Below, in pieces: positions 28,019 through 35,085 of a stretch of 42,052 bases of DNA (within the stretch, counting starts at the first letter, position 1; each line of letters starts with the position of its first letter). The notes under the pieces were generated by a model, which was not told where the DNA came from, searched no databases, and was given only the letters and a program-made list of their open reading frames with translations. Origin of the DNA: a virus. A program made the position numbers and the translations under genes. The DNA lies in IMG/VR virus record IMGVR_UViG_3300047629_000038, positions 1 through 42,052 of that record; one strand, written 5' to 3'.

Positions 28019-28098
28019 GCAAGGTCATCGAGGGACCGGATGGGTACTGATCTGATGGTGGTCGCTGTGAGGTACTGGCAAGGACGCGGGTGGGCGCC

Positions 28099-28263
28099 AT
28101 GAAAAGAGTTGCGTATGACGCTTGGGATGCCTGCTGGCGTATCCAAGAGAAGCTGTCATCAAATACGTGCTGGGAATCGCTGTTGTGGCTGCGGTTCGTG
28201 TCTCGTGCCGCAGCCGAGGAATATCTGGAGCGACTGCTGGTAGCCGACGAGGAGAGACGGTGA
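28099..28263 (+). CDS. 54-residue helical protein
   Basis: ATG 28099 overlaps the stop of a 20-codon ORF (28040-28102, with GAGGGA upstream) that may serve as a coupling leader. The protein (YDAWDACWRIQEKLSSNTCW, then LRFVSRAAAEEYLERLL) is aromatic and helical. Its end overlaps the next gene by GTGA. No family recognised. Confidence 0.45.
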   Translation: MKRVAYDAWDACWRIQEKLSSNTCWESLLWLRFVSRAAAEEYLERLLVADEERR

Positions 28264-28592
28264 GCCGACTCTGCGCATGTGGCTGCAAGTGCTCCCTGGA
28301 GGGGAAGCGCAGGAACGCCCGCTACGCATCCGCAGCGTGTAGGACGCTGGATTGGAAGAATCGGCATGGCATCGTCGGCATACGCTACGTAAAAGCGTCA
28401 CAGAACGAATGGGACGGGGGTTTGCAGAGCGCTTTCGGCTCCGTGCGGCGGCAAATGAAGCTCCTGCTTATCCTCACCGCTCCGTCTCTTGGCCCCGAGA
28501 AGATCGACGCCCTCGTTGACTACCATGCCGCCGCCACGTTGCCTGAGCGACAGCGGGCGAGACTCCAAACACGACAGAAGAAAGCAGCATGA
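28260..28592 (+). CDS. Cys-rich N-terminal protein (zinc knuckle)
   Basis: A 110-residue protein from GTG 28260. RLCACGCKCSLEGKRRNARY then ASAACRTLDWKNRHG is the actinophage C-x-C-G-C...L-x-G-K-R/K-x-x-A-R/K-Y/F-x-S-x-x-C-R pattern, a small zinc unit. The remainder is helical (VRRQMKLLLILTAPSLGPEK). Probably nucleic-acid or protein binding. Confidence 0.55.
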   Translation: MSRLCACGCKCSLEGKRRNARYASAACRTLDWKNRHGIVGIRYVKASQNEWDGGLQSAFGSVRRQMKLLLILTAPSLGPEKIDALVDYHAAATLPERQRARLQTRQKKAA

Positions 28593-28804
28593 GCGGTATC
28601 GGCGATCTGCTGCGCGCCGATCCCGCGCCCTTGTTGGACGAGTTGCGGGAGCTACGCCAACGCGAGGCGACCATCCGCGCGGAGATTAGCCTGACGGAAG
28701 CGGCGCTTGAGATGCACGAGAAACAGGGCCACGTTCGTCGCTTAAAGAAAGCGCGGCGTGGGAAGGGCTATCCGAAAAAACCACCGATGTGGGAGATCGT
28801 ATGA
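28589..28804 (+). CDS. Small coiled-coil protein
   Basis: A 71-residue protein with ATGA overlap: one acidic-basic helix (LLDELRELRQREATIRAEIS, LTEAALEMHEKQGHV) and a very basic end (RRLKKARRGKGYPKK). Could bind nucleic acid. No family recognised. Confidence 0.45.
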   Translation: MSGIGDLLRADPAPLLDELRELRQREATIRAEISLTEAALEMHEKQGHVRRLKKARRGKGYPKKPPMWEIV

Positions 28805-28971
28805 GCCGCGGGTTCTCTATATGGCTGGCACTTCTTGGGGGTGGCTTTGTAGGCTTTACGGGGGTCTGTGTGGAATTGAAGCCGGGAGGGTGGGGAATAG
28901 CCGCTGCTTGCGGCCTCTTCTTCTGCTGGCTCATTCTCATTGGCTGTGTTGCGGAGAAGATGGGCCAATGA
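28801..28971 (+). CDS. Small two-helix membrane protein
   Basis: A 56-residue protein with ATGA overlap. Two membrane helices (FSIWLALLGGGFVGFTGVCV and WGIAAACGLFFCWLILIGCV) make up nearly all of it. It is the only membrane protein of the early operon; superinfection exclusion or membrane anchoring are possible but not shown. Confidence 0.5.
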   Translation: MSRGFSIWLALLGGGFVGFTGVCVELKPGGWGIAAACGLFFCWLILIGCVAEKMGQ

Positions 28972-29237
28972 TCGAGCCTTTGGAGCCGTCGTTGACGGTG
29001 TACGACCGGGAGGTGCTAGCCCAGGTGCCGAGGGGCGGCGACTGGGAAGCAAGGCTGCGCGAGGGTGGACCTGAGAGGAGCTTGTGGCAGGTCGCGGAAG
29101 CTCTCGACACGATCGAACTGGTTGGGCTCGCGCAGGTCCTTCTCGGCCTTGAGCGGTTTGGGTATGTGACGAGTCTGCGTAGGTCACGTACGGTGTGGTG
29201 GCGCACCGAGCGTGGGGATGAGGCGGTGGGCTCGTGA
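28968..29237 (+). CDS. Winged-helix-like regulator
   Basis: An 89-residue protein with ATGA overlap. VYDREVLAQVP, then LWQVAEALDTIELVGLAQVL, LGLERFGYVTSLRRSRTVWW gives a winged HTH with an aromatic wing. It resembles the other small winged-helix proteins of this window in size. Probable DNA-binding regulator. Confidence 0.5.
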   Translation: MIEPLEPSLTVYDREVLAQVPRGGDWEARLREGGPERSLWQVAEALDTIELVGLAQVLLGLERFGYVTSLRRSRTVWWRTERGDEAVGS

Positions 29238-29401
29238 GCGACCGTATGTGCCCGAACGAGGCATGCGAGCACCACGGGACACGGCTGCTGGGGGCTGTGA
29301 CTGCGGGACGCCGCTGGTGCCGTACAGCATCCTGCCCATCGTCCATCGCATGGAAAGGTGAGATCTCTGCTGCTCCTTCGACACCGCCGAGAAGCCATTG
29401 A
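29234..29401 (+). CDS. 55-residue zinc-finger-like protein
   Basis: GTG start in a GTGA overlap. MCPNEACEHHGTRLLGAVTA, then RRWCRTASCPS has two C-x(4)-C / C-x(4)-C pairs and His, a compact zinc finger. The last 15 residues look disordered. Confidence 0.45.
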   Translation: MSDRMCPNEACEHHGTRLLGAVTAGRRWCRTASCPSSIAWKGEISAAPSTPPRSH

Positions 29402-29417
29402 CCATAAATCTGAGAGT

Positions 29418-30017
29418 ATGGCGCCGGTGATGCTCGTCCAGCAGATACGGAGCATCCTTGCCAACATGGAGCTGCTGGCGCACGGCTCGACGGCAAATTG
29501 GAGTCCCACAGGCCGCTCGCATGGTGGCAGCTACGGCAGACCCCCTGGTGATGAGCATCCTCCTCACGAGCACTGGGCGAAACGCTGGGAGAAGGCGGTC
29601 TACGACGACTTGGAGGAGGAATACCGCGAGGCGACCATGATTACGCGGCATCGCAAGCGTGTGATTGAGAAAGCCCAAGCGGACCTGGACAGCTACCGCA
29701 AGCGAGCAGAGGGCCGGGTTGTGGGCGAGAGTGAGGAGAGCCTAGAAGCGCGTGTCGTTCGGGAAGGCACCGGCTGGACCATCGAGGAGGTTGCACAACA
29801 CTGTCGATGCACGCCGACCTTTGTCCGCAGAGCGAGGCGCAAAGCGGGCATCGATGAGCAGCACGGGAAGGGTATAATCGTGGAGATGGTCACGCGCGAC
29901 GAACGTGCTGAGAAGGCGCGAGCCATGCGGGCCAGAGGCTTGCCACTGCGGGCGATAGCGATGCATCTCGGCTGCGATGTGGCGACCATCCACCGGGATC
30001 TGGCGAGGGCAGCGTGA
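29418..30017 (+). CDS. Double helix-turn-helix protein (sigma-like HTH)
   Basis: A 199-residue protein from ATG 29418. The N-terminal 45 residues contain a flexible His/Pro-rich part, then a long charged helix (AKRWEKAVYDDLEEEYREAT, MITRHRKRVIEKAQADLDSY). Two HTH units follow: GWTIEEVAQHCRCTPTFVRR and RAMRARGLPLRAIAMHLGCD, the second followed by VATIHRDL, as in resolvase/Hin-type or sigma region 4-like HTHs. Known relatives are early-region DNA-binding proteins of actinophages. Probably controls late gene onset or acts in replication; its position before the terminase region fits a late regulator. Confidence 0.55.
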   Translation: MAPVMLVQQIRSILANMELLAHGSTANWSPTGRSHGGSYGRPPGDEHPPHEHWAKRWEKAVYDDLEEEYREATMITRHRKRVIEKAQADLDSYRKRAEGRVVGESEESLEARVVREGTGWTIEEVAQHCRCTPTFVRRARRKAGIDEQHGKGIIVEMVTRDERAEKARAMRARGLPLRAIAMHLGCDVATIHRDLARAA

Positions 30018-30499
30018 GGAAGGACGTCAAGATCACGCATTCTGTCCAGCGGCCGTGTACACTGCAACACGTCGTTCGGCGTGGTGCGCCCAAAACGGCG
30101 ACTGGCTTCATCTATTTCCTCGCACCGACGCAGGACCAGGACCCCATCAAGATCGGGTTCACGAAGGAACTCCGACTCCGCCTCCTGACGTACATCGGGC
30201 ACTCGCCGGTTGACCTGGCGCTCCTCGGCTTGGCTGAGGGCACGGCAGATGTGGAGCGGCATCTGCACACACTCTTCAAGCTAGACCGGCTGCACGGCGA
30301 GTGGTTCCGGTCCTCAAGTGAGCTGCGCTCTATCGTGGAGGCATACCGCTACCACGATGGCGGCGAGATACCCGAGATCGAGGTATGCGCGTCGATGAGC
30401 AAGCTGTGGGGTCGCCAAAGCACTGAGGAAACGACAGTAGGGAGCCGCCGGAGAGCGGCGCGAGGGGATCGCAAAATCCTTCCGTGGATGGCGCGATGA
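30014..30499 (+). CDS. GIY-YIG-type nuclease (T5orf172/MUG113-like)
   Basis: A 161-residue protein. TGFIYFLAPTQDQDPIKIGF, then TKELRLRLLTYIGHSPVDLA, then VERHLHTLFKLDRLHGEWFR is the T5orf172/MUG113 variant of GIY-YIG nucleases: Y-F-L, K-I-G-F-T, R-x-x-x-L, E-x-x-L-H-x-x-F...G-E-W-F. Catalysis would use the Tyr/Arg/Glu set. It may be a homing-type or DNA-processing enzyme. The last 40 residues are basic and not part of the domain. GTG start overlaps the preceding stop. Confidence 0.7.
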   Translation: MRKDVKITHSVQRPCTLQHVVRRGAPKTATGFIYFLAPTQDQDPIKIGFTKELRLRLLTYIGHSPVDLALLGLAEGTADVERHLHTLFKLDRLHGEWFRSSSELRSIVEAYRYHDGGEIPEIEVCASMSKLWGRQSTEETTVGSRRRAARGDRKILPWMAR

Positions 30500-30615
30500 C
30501 CAAGCGGTGGGAGTTGTGCGCCCAAACCCAAGGAGCGCGAGGGACCTGGGTTGGTGGGGCCACGTTGGGGCCACGTTGGGTCTACTTGCGGGACCGGTTC
30601 TATGGTCGATGCTGA
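30496..30615 (+). CDS. 39-residue ORF
   Basis: ATG 30496 in an ATGA overlap. It encodes a Trp/Arg/Gly-rich peptide; its DNA contains GGGGCCACGTT twice in tandem (30558-30579). Coupled start supports translation, but composition is odd and it may be fortuitous. Confidence 0.3.
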   Translation: MTKRWELCAQTQGARGTWVGGATLGPRWVYLRDRFYGRC

Positions 30616-30636
30616 AGTGACCCAAGGAGCACACCC

Positions 30637-30819
30637 GTGAGCGATGAGCCTTCGCGCTATGCGGCTTTCTCTGACTGCGAGGTGCAAGCCCTAATCGACG
30701 GCCTTGATGCATGGGACGGCGAGACGGCGGCGATCTCGATGCACCGCCGCGAACCATACGTCGCCCTGATGGACGAGCTTGAGGCCGAGTTAAAGCGTCG
30801 CGGCCTGGATCGCAGGTAA
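30637..30819 (+). CDS. Small acidic helical protein
   Basis: A 60-residue protein, start GTG 30637 with AAGGAG upstream. SDCEVQALIDGLDAWDGETA then REPYVALMDELEAELKRRGL are two helices. No family recognised. Confidence 0.45.
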   Translation: MSDEPSRYAAFSDCEVQALIDGLDAWDGETAAISMHRREPYVALMDELEAELKRRGLDRR

Positions 30820-30834
30820 GCGTGATGGAGGGCC

Positions 30835-31008
30835 ATGTCAACGAGCTACCTGCCGCAGCCGATCGCAACTCGGGTTCTCCGCGACGGCCGATTGAACTGG
30901 TGCGCTTGGGCGATGGAGCCCGGCGGTGTCTGGGTTCTCGTCGGTAGACGCCTGACTCGCCGTGGCGCAAAACGAGAGCTTCGCTGGTTTCTACGAGGTC
31001 TGTGGTAG
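30835..31008 (+). CDS. 57-residue basic protein
   Basis: ATG 30835 with GGAGGG just upstream. Beta-like first half (LPQPIATRVLRDGRLNWCAW, GGVWVLVGRR) and basic helical end (RRGAKRELRWFLRGLW). The next gene starts at the base after its TAG. No family recognised. Confidence 0.45.
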   Translation: MSTSYLPQPIATRVLRDGRLNWCAWAMEPGGVWVLVGRRLTRRGAKRELRWFLRGLW

Positions 31009-31311
31009 ATGCCCTCGACTGTCGCCACTCCATGCCCGAACTCCACCGAGACCGGATGCCGCTGCTGGGAACACGATCTAGGGCTGAGCCGCTACTGCCC
31101 TTCCCAGCTAGCCGAGGCATACGAGGCGATCCTCGCGCCACTCCGCAAGAAGCCGACGGCTCTCTGCGTCCTGGACCTGGACGATAAGCCAGCTTGCAAT
31201 GGGTCGATGACATGCGATTGCGAGTCGTGCGCAAAGGACCGCGCTTCCCGAGTAGCGGTCGGTGCAGGCCCAGCGCAGTTCAAGCCGCGTCCAGCAAGGA
31301 GAGCAGCATGA
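31009..31311 (+). CDS. Cys-rich hypothetical protein
   Basis: A 100-residue protein directly following the previous stop. CPNSTETGCRCWEHDLGLSR, YCPSQLAEAYEA and ACNGSMTCDCESCAKDR give at least ten Cys in two groups, probably zinc sites. No enzyme motif. Confidence 0.5.
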   Translation: MPSTVATPCPNSTETGCRCWEHDLGLSRYCPSQLAEAYEAILAPLRKKPTALCVLDLDDKPACNGSMTCDCESCAKDRASRVAVGAGPAQFKPRPARRAA

Positions 31312-31523
31312 GACGAGCAGCCGACATGCCGTGGCCACCAACCGTTGGCGAGCCGTACATCGTTGATGACGCGCTCGGCTCCTTTACCGAGATCGTTATG
31401 CCAGGCGCTTACACGAACGCGCGCTCACTCGGCCAGGATCGAACGTTCGTCATCGCTGAAGACGAGTGGAGCGACGACTACACCATGCGCTGCATCAAGC
31501 AAGTCGAGGCGCTCTCGGCATGA
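31308..31523 (+). CDS. Hypothetical small protein
   Basis: A 71-residue acidic protein with ATGA overlap (EPYIVDDALGSFTEIVMPGA, DRTFVIAEDEWSDDYTMRCI). Likely a small beta-rich domain. No family recognised. Confidence 0.45.
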   Translation: MRRAADMPWPPTVGEPYIVDDALGSFTEIVMPGAYTNARSLGQDRTFVIAEDEWSDDYTMRCIKQVEALSA

Positions 31524-31699
31524 AGACCATCGCAGGGCACGTCCGGGTCTCCGCCCAGCACCTTGAGGAAATCAAGCTGGCGGCCGAGGACGAACGAGAG
31601 CTATACGAGGCACTGAGCAGACAGGTCGGCTGGTCCTGCTCCGATGGCACCTACTACCAGGCGGGGCGGGGGTCAAAAGTCTACGAGGCGCCTTCATGA
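31520..31699 (+). CDS. Hypothetical small protein, end of early operon
   Basis: A 59-residue protein with ATGA overlap: VRVSAQHLEEIKLAAEDERE then LYEALSRQVGW, a charged helix and short end. Last gene before the packaging genes. Confidence 0.4.
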   Translation: MKTIAGHVRVSAQHLEEIKLAAEDERELYEALSRQVGWSCSDGTYYQAGRGSKVYEAPS

Positions 31700-31745
31700 C
31701 CTGCCTCAGGTCAAAAATCCCCCCATTCTTGTTTTAAGCTGCTGG

Positions 31746-32012
31746 GTGGCTGTTCGGGCGAGCACATATGAGCGCGGGTATGGCCCGGAGCATCTTGCGG
31801 AAAGAGCGCGTGTTGGCCGGCTTGTGGAGTCCGGCGGGGCGTTTTGTGCGCAGTGCGGTGGTTGGATTGAGCCGGGGTCGCGGTGGTTTCTTGGGCATGA
31901 CCATCGGAATGGTGGGTATGCGGGGCCTGAGCATTCGGGGTGTGGGGTTGGGGAGCGGAATCGGCGTGTGTTGGGGAAGAGGCGTAGGAGCCGGTCGAGG
32001 GCATGGTGGTGA
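31746..32012 (+). CDS. HNH endonuclease adjacent to terminase
   Basis: An 88-residue protein; GTG 31746 is the most upstream reasonable start. The core FCAQCGGWIEPGSRWFLGHD then YAGPEHSGCGVGERNRR matches the compact HNH proteins found beside TerS/TerL in many phages: C-x-x-C, G-H-D active-site pair, G-P-E-H-x-x-C. Such proteins are needed for specific cleavage by the terminase complex in HK97-like phages. A very basic tail ends it. TerS starts 4 bases later. Confidence 0.65.
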   Translation: MAVRASTYERGYGPEHLAERARVGRLVESGGAFCAQCGGWIEPGSRWFLGHDHRNGGYAGPEHSGCGVGERNRRVLGKRRRSRSRAWW

Positions 32013-32015
32013 GCG

Positions 32016-32306
32016 ATGCCTGCGCGGAAGAAGCCCGAGCGGACGGTCGCGGCGGCGGTCGAGCGCGACCTAGCCGATATCGCTAAGCGCGATAAGGCGC
32101 TGGCTGAGTCTTCCCTGGCGATGAGCGCGCTGCGTCTCGCGCGGGAGATGGACAACTCGGGCAACTCGGCGACCTCGAAGAGTATGTGCGCCCGCGAGCT
32201 GCGGGATACGCTGGACCGTTTGCGAGAGCTGGCGCCACAGGAGGTTCCGAGTGACCGGCTCGACGATATTGCTCGCCAGAGAGCGAAGCGCCGCGCCGCC
32301 GGTTAG
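32016..32306 (+). CDS. terS: Terminase small subunit
   Basis: A 96-residue protein. The body LAREMDNSGNSATSKSMCAR followed by ELRDTLDRLRELAP is the pattern of the short actinophage small terminases (L-A-R-x-x-D-x-x-G-N-S-A-T-S-K-S-M-C-A-R). It lacks the usual N-terminal HTH, so DNA recognition may rely on the HNH partner or on multimerisation. It overlaps TerL by 56 bases. Confidence 0.75.
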   Translation: MPARKKPERTVAAAVERDLADIAKRDKALAESSLAMSALRLAREMDNSGNSATSKSMCARELRDTLDRLRELAPQEVPSDRLDDIARQRAKRRAAG

Positions 32307-33804
32307 GGGCTCCCAGCAGGCGAGGATCTGGCACGCTCCACCGTTCATGTCTTCGACGGGGGCCGAAGCGATCGATTTGGCGAGGATGGCGGGGCTGATT
32401 CTCGACGAATGGCAGTGCAAGCATTTGACTGCGGGGCTGGGCGAAACGGTGGGGGGCCGGTGGGCGGCGTTGGAGGTCGCGGAGGTCGCGCCGAGGCAGA
32501 ACGGGAAGAATGGGGAGCTTGAGGCGCGGCAGTTGACGGGCTTGTTTCTGCTTGAAGAAGACCTTCAGATCCACTCGGCGCACATGGCGGACACCAGCGT
32601 TGAGCAGTTCCTCCGGCTGGAAGCGTTGATCGATGGGACCCCGGAGTTCAGCCGGCGCGTGAAGAAAATGGATCGCGGGAAGGGCAGCGAAGCGATCCAG
32701 CTCCACCGGCATCCGAAGACCGGGCGGGCACCGCGGCTTAGGTTCCGTACGCGGACGGGTGGCGGCGCGAGGGGCTTCTCGGCGGACACGGTGTACCTGG
32801 ACGAGGCTTACGACTGCCCGCAGGCTTTTCATGGCGCGTTGATGCCGGTCGTGTCGGCGAAGTCGATCACGGGGAACCCGCAGCTCTGGTATTCGAGCAG
32901 CGCGGTTGACCAGGAAATCCACCCGGACGGCATCGTCTTGGCGCGGTTGCGTGAGCGGGCGTTGCGAGGCGATGATCCGTCGCTCGTGTACGCGGAGCAC
33001 TCGGTGGACGCGGACGGTCCCGGGGCTGTGACACCCGAGATGGCCGTGGATGTCGAGCGGTGGGCGGAAGCGAACCCGGCGCTCGGGGTCAGGATCAGCG
33101 TTGAGCATGTTGCGCTGGAGCAGCGCTCCATGTCAGCCCGGACGTTCGCAATCGAGCGGCTTGGCGCCGGGGATTGGCCCGATACGGACGAGTCAGCGAA
33201 ACGGCCGATCAGCCCCGATGCATGGGACGCCTGTGCGGACCCGGAGTCCATGCCGACGGGGCAGTTCGCCCTGGCGTTCGATGTTGACCCCTCGCGTACC
33301 CGATCATGCGTGGCGATAGCTGGGCATCGTTCGGATGGGAAGTTTCATGTTGAGGTGCTGGAGCACAAGCGGAACACGAACTGGATAGCCGACCTGATCG
33401 AGGCTGTGATCGCGAAGAACCCTCCGGCGTCCATCGTCGTGGATGTATCGGGGCAGGGCGCCGCGCTGCTCCCGGAGCTAGCGAAACGCGGGGTTGAGGT
33501 CACGCCCGTCTCAAAAGCAGAGCACGCGCAGGGCTGCGGCATCATTTTCGACGCCGTGAAAGACGGTGTACTGCGCCATCTCGGGACCGCGGAGTTGAAA
33601 GAGGCGATCAGGGGTGCGATCAAGCTGAAGCTGAGCGACCGTTGGGCGTGGTCGCGGCAGGACAGCACGGTCGATATCACACCGTTGGTAGCGGTCACGC
33701 TAGCGCTATGGGGTGCTCAGGCGTTGCCGCCGCAGGGCACCTCGGCTGTGATCGACTTGAACTTGGTGCTCGCCGAGATGCGCGAAGCCGGCGAGGAGAT
33801 TTAG
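32251..33804 (+). CDS. terL: Terminase large subunit
   Basis: A 517-residue protein; GTG 32251 has AGGAGGT at ideal distance inside terS. ATPase domain: Walker A-like APRQNGKN (80-87) and Walker B YLDEA (182-186). Nuclease domain: Asp344/Asp346 in LAFDVDPS, Asp398 in IVVDVSG and an Asp pair in DSTVDI near 483-487, the three-acid RNase H-like site. It packages DNA into the prohead by ATP hydrolysis and cuts the concatemer. Length and order are normal for the HK97-type group. A leftward gene cluster, not the portal, follows. Confidence 0.92.
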   Translation: MTGSTILLARERSAAPPVRGSQQARIWHAPPFMSSTGAEAIDLARMAGLILDEWQCKHLTAGLGETVGGRWAALEVAEVAPRQNGKNGELEARQLTGLFLLEEDLQIHSAHMADTSVEQFLRLEALIDGTPEFSRRVKKMDRGKGSEAIQLHRHPKTGRAPRLRFRTRTGGGARGFSADTVYLDEAYDCPQAFHGALMPVVSAKSITGNPQLWYSSSAVDQEIHPDGIVLARLRERALRGDDPSLVYAEHSVDADGPGAVTPEMAVDVERWAEANPALGVRISVEHVALEQRSMSARTFAIERLGAGDWPDTDESAKRPISPDAWDACADPESMPTGQFALAFDVDPSRTRSCVAIAGHRSDGKFHVEVLEHKRNTNWIADLIEAVIAKNPPASIVVDVSGQGAALLPELAKRGVEVTPVSKAEHAQGCGIIFDAVKDGVLRHLGTAELKEAIRGAIKLKLSDRWAWSRQDSTVDITPLVAVTLALWGAQALPPQGTSAVIDLNLVLAEMREAGEEI

Positions 33805-34055
33805 CGGCCCCGCCACGGGATCGCAGGGACGAGCGCAAAGACCTTGTGGCCTTCGGATATGGCCTCATCGATCAGGTGCTCAGCCATCCCGCTGGATGCT
33901 TGTTCGAGAAGTTGCTCCGCGACTTCGTAAGCGCCTTCTGTGTAGGCGCCAAGGGGCACAACTTCGAAGTGATGGAAGGCGTCATCGCTCGCCTTCTGGA
34001 TGGCCTCTGGTAGGTCGTCGCGCTCCCAGAGAACGAGCCCATAGGGTCGGTTCAT
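33801..34055 (-). CDS. 84-residue protein, third gene of the leftward RHH operon
   Basis: ATG 34055 with GGAG about 10 bases before it on this strand; its stop overlaps the end of terL by 4 bases. LVLWERDDLPEAIQKASDDA, FHHFEVVPLGAYTEGAYEVA, EQLLEQASSGMAEHLIDEAI, then a strand VFALVPAIP. It looks like a small alpha/beta protein. As the distal gene of an operon led by a ribbon-helix-helix protein it could be the effector (toxin, exclusion protein), but no motif shows this. Confidence 0.55.
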   Translation of the reverse strand: MNRPYGLVLWERDDLPEAIQKASDDAFHHFEVVPLGAYTEGAYEVAEQLLEQASSGMAEHLIDEAISEGHKVFALVPAIPWRGR

Positions 34056-34071
34056 GTCATCGGCTCCGTGC

Positions 34072-34257
34072 TCAGACTGGCCGCACCGATCGGGACACCA
34101 ATTGCGGCGAGGTCCGCCGTGGACGTGGCTCTCCTTCCGCTGTAGCCGAACGGTCTTCAATGTCGGGCGCTGCCGCTCGAGCGTCGCAGTATGTGGCGAA
34201 GTAGGACGACACTTCGTCGATCGTGAGGCGATAGGACTTGCGGCGGAGACGGGTCAT
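34072..34257 (-). CDS. 61-residue protein, second gene of the leftward RHH operon
   Basis: ATG 34257 with AAGAAGGAGAAGAC upstream, overlapping the RHH stop (ATGA). RLTIDEVSSYFATYCDARAA, then a Pro/Arg-rich end. The first half may be a helical pair. No family recognised. Confidence 0.5.
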   Translation of the reverse strand: MTRLRRKSYRLTIDEVSSYFATYCDARAAAPDIEDRSATAEGEPRPRRTSPQLVSRSVRPV

Positions 34258-34514
34258 GTCTTCTCCTTCTTCGGTGGCTTGCAGACCGGGCAAGAGCACG
34301 TTGGACGGTGGACACGCGGCGTCGTCTGAAGTCGCCCATCGTTTTGGATGACAGCTTGCACGCCGAGCGATACGGCAGTGTTGAGCCGCTCCTCGATCTG
34401 CTCGGTGCTCGCGGCGAGGACGCGCCGGATGAACACTTCGCGCGGGATGTCGCCGCGCTGCCGGTCGATGGTGGCGAGCAGGTCGTCATCGAGGCGCAGG
34501 CCGATCTGTTGCAT
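34254..34514 (-). CDS. Ribbon-helix-helix regulator with C-terminal Cys motif
   Basis: An 86-residue protein from ATG 34514 (a TTG at 34520 is also possible). QIGLRLDDDLLATIDRQRGD, then IPREVFIRRVLA is a clear RHH DNA-binding domain: strand, helix, helix. Such dimers bind short palindromes and often serve as antitoxins or autorepressors. The end CSCPVCKPPKKEKT is a possible zinc site or partner-binding tail. No ribosome site is present; the mRNA seems to begin at or within a few bases of the start codon. It leads a three-gene operon running against the late genes. Confidence 0.7.
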   Translation of the reverse strand: MQQIGLRLDDDLLATIDRQRGDIPREVFIRRVLAASTEQIEERLNTAVSLGVQAVIQNDGRLQTTPRVHRPTCSCPVCKPPKKEKT

Positions 34515-34530
34515 TTGCAAACAAATGATA
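34512..34530 (-). promoter_or_regulatory. Leaderless promoter with overlapping operator for the RHH operon
   Basis: On the minus strand TGCTATCAT contains an extended -10 (TG-n-TATCAT, TATCAT at 34525-34530). CATTTG (34512-34517) and CAAATG (34522-34527) form a palindrome that covers part of the -10, the predicted start of transcription (about 34517-34519) and the ATG. RHH binding there would stop its own operon. Confidence 0.6.
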
Positions 34531-34550
34531 GCACAATGAAAGGACCCCCG

Positions 34551-34829
34551 ATGGAGGCTTCCACTGCCGCACCCGCCGAGACCGAGACCCCAATCGAGTA
34601 CCCCGAAGGCAGCACCTCGCTACCCGAGCAGGCGCCCCCCGAGGCCGCGGAGCCCGAGGTCGAGCTGACACCATGCACCATGCTCCTGTCCACGGGGCAG
34701 CGCCGGGCGCTCGTGAGCCGCGACGAACTCATCCAGCAGATCGAAGCCGCCGACCCGTGGGTGATGGTCAAGGCGAGTGACGGGGTGCTTGTCCGGGTGC
34801 GCGCCGAGCACATCATCAGCTACGAGTAG
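34551..34829 (+). CDS. Small acidic late protein
   Basis: A 92-residue protein; ATG 34551 with AAAGGA upstream (ATG 34536 is in frame too). The first 45 residues are Glu/Pro/Ala-rich and disordered; the rest has strands and a helix (CTMLLSTGQRRALVSRDELI, VMVKASDGVLVRVRAEHIIS). Divergent from the RHH gene, in the head operon. Function unknown. Confidence 0.45.
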   Translation: MEASTAAPAETETPIEYPEGSTSLPEQAPPEAAEPEVELTPCTMLLSTGQRRALVSRDELIQQIEAADPWVMVKASDGVLVRVRAEHIISYE

Positions 34830-34831
34830 CA

Positions 34832-35071
34832 GTGGGCCTCCTGAAGCCGCCCGTCGAGCAGGAGCTGTCGTGGCTTGAGTCCGTGATGACCAAGCGCCTC
34901 GTCGTGCACCTCGTATCGGGCCAGTCGATGGAAGGGTCCCTGTCGGCGATCACGGCGGACGGGATCATTCTTCGCGCGGCGAAGCTTCTGCTCCCTGAGC
35001 AGAAATCGACGGGGATGGCCGGCGAGGTTTATATACCGCGCGAGCAGGTCGCTTTCGCGCAGTTGAGCTAA
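34832..35071 (+). CDS. Sm-like-fold head-region protein
   Basis: A 79-residue protein starting at GTG 34832. KRLVVHLVSGQSMEGSLSAI, TADGIILRAAKLL, GEVYIPREQVAFAQL reads like an Sm/LSm barrel (strand, G-x-x-x-x-G turn, I-L-R, I-P-R-x-x-V). Small proteins of this type stand just before the portal gene in many actinophages. Role unknown. Confidence 0.5.
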   Translation: MGLLKPPVEQELSWLESVMTKRLVVHLVSGQSMEGSLSAITADGIILRAAKLLLPEQKSTGMAGEVYIPREQVAFAQLS

Positions 35072-35085
35072 ACCCCGGAGGGGCC

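Noticed and set aside
28015-28102. 11- and 20-codon ORFs as genes
   Set aside because: Too short to support as proteins; the 20-codon one is noted only as a possible coupling leader for 28099.
30558-30579. Tandem GGGGCCACGTT as promoter or iteron site
   Set aside because: Only two copies inside a short coupled ORF; no matching -35/-10 pair nearby.
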